A stretch of 64,000 bases of DNA from Cryptomeria japonica (Eukaryota; Streptophyta; Pinopsida; Cupressales; Cupressaceae). The stretch is from positions 230,446,896 through 230,510,895 of the forward strand of contig NC_081406.1 in assembly GCF_030272615.1 (NCBI RefSeq). The letters are read 5' to 3'. A program made the position numbers and the translations under genes. Within the stretch, counting starts at the first letter, position 1. Each line of letters opens with the position of its first letter. Below, in pieces: positions 60,979 through 64,000 of the stretch. The notes under the pieces were generated by a model. The model did no database searches and had not been told where the DNA came from. It was given only the letters and a program-made list of their open reading frames with translations.

Positions 60979-61326
60979 TAGAATAATTATAAATATAGAT
61001 ATGCATATATATTTATATAATCTTGGCAAGAGAAAGGGATGGAAGAATGGACTTATAGGAGGGAACATGTCTTTAATATATGTGGCTATGTTCATTTCAT
61101 ATACAAAGAAAGAATATATATAGGAATACATAGCTACACATAAATATAATCACATGGTTCTGTAGCAAGATATAGTTATATAGAATGATTATAAATCCTG
61201 ATAAAAGAAAGGGATGGAAAAATGGACTTTTAGAAGGTAATACGTCTTTGATATATCTGGTTATGTTCATATCATTTGCAAAGATAGAATACATGCAGGA
61301 ATGCATAGCTACACATAAATATAATC
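60979..61326 (+). repeat. Tandem duplication in the LINE-2 3' UTR
   Basis: Two units of about 150-175 bp (from 60979 and from 61180) share GAAAGGGATGGAARAATGGACTT, with the common core AAAGGGATGGAA, and then ATAGCTACACATAAATATAATC. The units are diverged, so this duplication is old within the element or family. Confidence 0.75.
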
Positions 61327-62552
61327 TTCGAAAATCTATGGATTATCTATTTAATATGCAGTTAAGCTAACTCTTATGCATGAGTTTCAGGGCCGAATAA
61401 GACAAGGATATCCAAATAGGACAGGTTTCAGATTTTTTTACCCAAGATTTGCTAATATTAGAAATGTTTCATTAGCATCTAACCTCTGGTCTAGCGGTTG
61501 TGGTTTTCGAGTATTGGCTGTTTTGAGATGCAGGGAAAGGAATATAACCAAATCTACAACATCACAGATAAGGAGGAGATTAGGCAACCCCCTTTAAGGG
61601 GACAAAACAAGGAGCAGATTGGAGGAAGGCTAAAGGACTGGGATTCTTCACAAGCAGAAGTTGACTGTAATTGAATAGCCAAACAATAAATGGCTAAGAA
61701 TATGTAATCTCCAAAATAGCCAAGCAATAAATGGCTAAAGAATATGTGAATTTCAAAATATAATATGTATTATGGCTTATGAATTTTTGGGGCAAGACCG
61801 AAGGTTTTCTCCACCCAGCTCTTTCCTACCAGTGCCCCTAGTGAGCTGGGTTGTACTAGGTTTCAAAATTAATAAAATATGGCCTTGGCCTTTTACCAAA
61901 AAAAAAAAGAGAGGGTAAGATGGTGATAATAATCACTTGAAATCCTCATTCCATAGAAGAGATGCAAAGAGGAGATAGATTGTGCAAAAGCCAAACTGAA
62001 GGAGGTAGATGGCGATTAGAAAGAAAATCTCACCATAATATGACATAGATAAAGAATGATTCATGCAAAACGCTTGATGAAATATTTACATGCATGCATA
62101 GTTAAAATTGAATGTTTCTACTCTCACAAATTCAAATGCTAAAAATGTTGGAGTAAAACTTCATTCGTGTCAATTGCCTTAAATGATTTTCTTATTTGCT
62201 ACTATAATAGTAAGTGAATTATATATGCATGTAGAAGACTTAAAAAAAAACTTTCCAAATCTTACTTAAATGAATAGTCATCAAATTATAAAAAAATTAA
62301 TAATTTAAAATTTATAAAGATAGAAATAAATATTTTTTTTCATTTTTAAAATATGAATATAGAAACTAAAATTTGTTTTTGCCTTTTTCTAATATAACAT
62401 AGTTTTTTAATATATTGATAAATATTTACAATTTAAAAAATAAGAATTTAATTTAAAATAAATAGATGGCTAAAATTATTTATATATAAAAAATAGACAA
62501 ACGCCAATTTAAATCACATGGATTTTTGTTGACAAAGTATCTTCAATTCGAA

Positions 62553-63802
62553 TGTAATACCCGATGAGCCAAAATGATGGCTCCATTTTGTCAGATTTGT
62601 CATAAAAACTCTCGATTTGGTCATACGTTTGGACAATATTTGGGTCATAGAACTTCCTTTGTTGATGTCTTTTTGGTATTATTAGATCCGATTTATCCTA
62701 GACCTAAGGTTGTTAACTGATGATCTTTATATAGTCAAACTATGCAAATTATCTGAATTGATCTAAAATATGGTTTAATTTATGTTATGTTAGCATCAAT
62801 GGATACACATGCTTTTGTGCACATTAAAGCCATGATGCGGGAACAACCAAGATGAGAGGATGACTAAGTTGGCGGTTAAGGAGACACATCATCATGTCAA
62901 TGGATGCAGACCTAGTCAAAGTGGAGTAGCATTGAAGGAGTCCATAACCAATTGACCGCTTCCTCAACAGAGCAGTTAGTGGAGCATTCATGATTGTCCC
63001 TGATGAAGCATAAATCTAGGAAAGGAGGTTCTAGCATGCTATATTTTCTCAGTAGTAGGACAATTGTTTGTTCTACATTTATGCACTGACTTCTTCTTTT
63101 AATGTAATAAATCTGCTCACCTATTCCTTTGGAACGTGGGCTGATCAGTTGAAATTTTTTTATAAGTTTTTATTATAAATAAAGGTCTCTACTTCCTCGC
63201 TGGGGTAGACAGTGCGACCATAAAGTTGGTAGTATTATGGTCCTCAAACTTATGTGTATTGAAATTAGCTTGAAATGAATAAGATGATGGTGATGGTATT
63301 ATGACTCTATCAATTGTTATTTGAGTTTTGGATATACTCACTTAATGGGGCCTACTTGATGAGTAATCCCTGTGCATTTGTTAGTTAGTTTCCATTTCAT
63401 TGCAGTTATTGTTTTGGTGTTCGACTGTTCCTGCAGCCACTGAAAATAGTTCATGTGTTTGTTCCTACAACCAAAGCAAACATAGTAGTTCTTGTTTGCT
63501 AACCATAACATTGTCATTAGTAACAATTGCTTTATTTGCTTTCAATTGTGAATTTTGATAAATTGTTAAGTCATTATGATTCTGCATATTTATTTCAAAA
63601 ACTTTCCTTTTCTTGTAGTAAGATAGAATGGCTTCAACTCAAGCTTAGTGCACATACAGTGCTGGCCCATTTCAAGTTCACAACCCTGGTCGATAAAGTA
63701 AATGAATCTTTGTCATAGGAAAGGTTGCTACTCAATAAGGATGTCCAATCCCTGAGTCGAGGTTTTAGAACCTAGTTACTATTCCAATTGTGAGGACCAA
63801 CA
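62553..63802 (+). repeat. 5' LTR of a gypsy element (Athila/Tat-like)
   Basis: Begins TGTAATACCCGATG inside copy 2 of the duplicated segment and ends ..GACCAACA (63797-63802). About 1.25 kb. A TTATAAATAAAGG promoter-like motif lies near 63171-63183. The primer site that follows (TTTTGGCATCGTTGTCGAGGA) resembles the TTTGGCGCCGTTGCCGGGGA site of plant Athila/Tat-type gypsy elements, with changes at CpG positions. The body lies beyond the window. Confidence 0.7.
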
Positions 63803-64000
63803 CTTTTGGCATCGTTGTCGAGGATGGTGCTAAACTAAGAACCTGTTGTAGCTAGTAGTTTGAAGTCGTTTAGTTTGTTTTAGGTGCAGAATTAGTTGTT
63901 AGAGTTCATTCATAAAATTTGCATGCATAGAAGAAGGATATATGCATTAGGAATATTCCTTCCCTCACAGTTTGCCCTTGAAATAAGCTCAAATCAAGCC
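63803..64000 (+). mobile_element. Primer site and start of the gypsy interior
   Basis: The decayed primer site is at about 63807-63824, followed by about 175 bp of non-coding leader up to the window end. No gag start reached. Confidence 0.55.

Larger units (their letters stand above)
54141..61909 (+). mobile_element. LINE-2: full-length LINE with ORF1, ORF2, RNase H and ORF3
   Basis: 7.77 kb, flanked by the 15-bp duplication AGAGGGTAAGATGGT (54126-54140 and 61910-61924). The empty site is preserved in the paralogous segment at 47513-47527. Order: ORF1 (about 54172-55884), ORF2 with endonuclease, reverse transcriptase, zf-RVT and RNase H (55809-60128, in the -1 frame), ORF3 (60283-60848), a 1-kb 3' UTR with an internal duplication, and a poly(A) tail. 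Reverse transcriptase is clearly related to LINE-1 (30594-37141) but diverged (about half the residues identical over the palm). Inactive: eight in-frame stops in ORF1/ORF2 and a frameshift in ORF3. Confidence 0.93.
51145..62552. repeat. 3.3-kb duplicated segment, copy 2, with SINE and LINE inserts
   Basis: Homologous to 44833-48190 over 51145-54140 and 61925-62549. Interrupted by a SINE at 53339-53609 and LINE-2 at 54141-61909. It is cut at 62552 by the start of a gypsy LTR. No coding sequence of its own was recognised. Confidence 0.85.

Overview
The window is about 64 kb of plant nuclear DNA. One clear host gene lies in a thick stack of transposable elements, with very long LTRs, old insertions nested in older ones, and AT-rich decayed filler. 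That fits a large, slowly turning-over genome; a gymnosperm (conifer-type) genome is my best guess, from element density and style rather than from any diagnostic marker.

Layout. 1-22.8 kb is a stack of Ty1/copia elements with Sirevirus-like features: repeated purine tracts before the 3' LTR, palindromic motifs at the LTR start, and gag with coiled coils and zinc knuckles. The best preserved is 15143-21852, with two LTRs, a GGAGG target duplication, primer site and purine tract; it sits inside the LTR of an older copia on the other strand. Two copies of a LINE-derived element that carries only ORF1 (1246-2929 and 8897-9485) are inserted in two of these LTRs. 22.8-28.7 kb is another copia LTR, split by a 3.7-kb TGTAATG...CTACA element flanked by TGTGT. 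28.7-30.6 kb is a reverse-strand Ty3/gypsy gag-protease piece, cut by a reverse-strand LINE (30.6 to at least 37.1 kb). 37.1-41.5 kb is mostly unassigned.

The host gene (42083-43261, reverse strand) encodes a trihelix transcription factor of the SIP1/ASIL/ENAP type with a GC-rich 5' flank. From 44.8 kb on, a segment of about 3.3 kb occurs twice (44.8-48.2 kb and 51.1-62.5 kb), about 8% diverged. The second copy carries a tRNA-derived SINE and a 7.8-kb LINE, and the first copy preserves both empty sites. The window ends in a gypsy (Athila/Tat-like) LTR with a decayed primer site.

Most interesting: the two long LINEs (30.6-37.1 kb and 54.1-61.9 kb), though clearly diverged in reverse transcriptase, both carry a third reading frame of about 190-200 codons after RNase H, and the two ORF3 proteins align nearly column by column. 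In the 54-62 kb LINE, ORF2 lies in the -1 frame relative to ORF1, has no ATG ahead of the endonuclease, and opens at a correctly phased TTTTTTA heptamer with a possible pseudoknot downstream; the other LINE uses an ATGA stop-start overlap. The SINE and the LINEs share a 3' end close to TTTACCGATCAAAA, suggesting that the SINE uses this LINE machinery. LTR elements are described below as fossils only.
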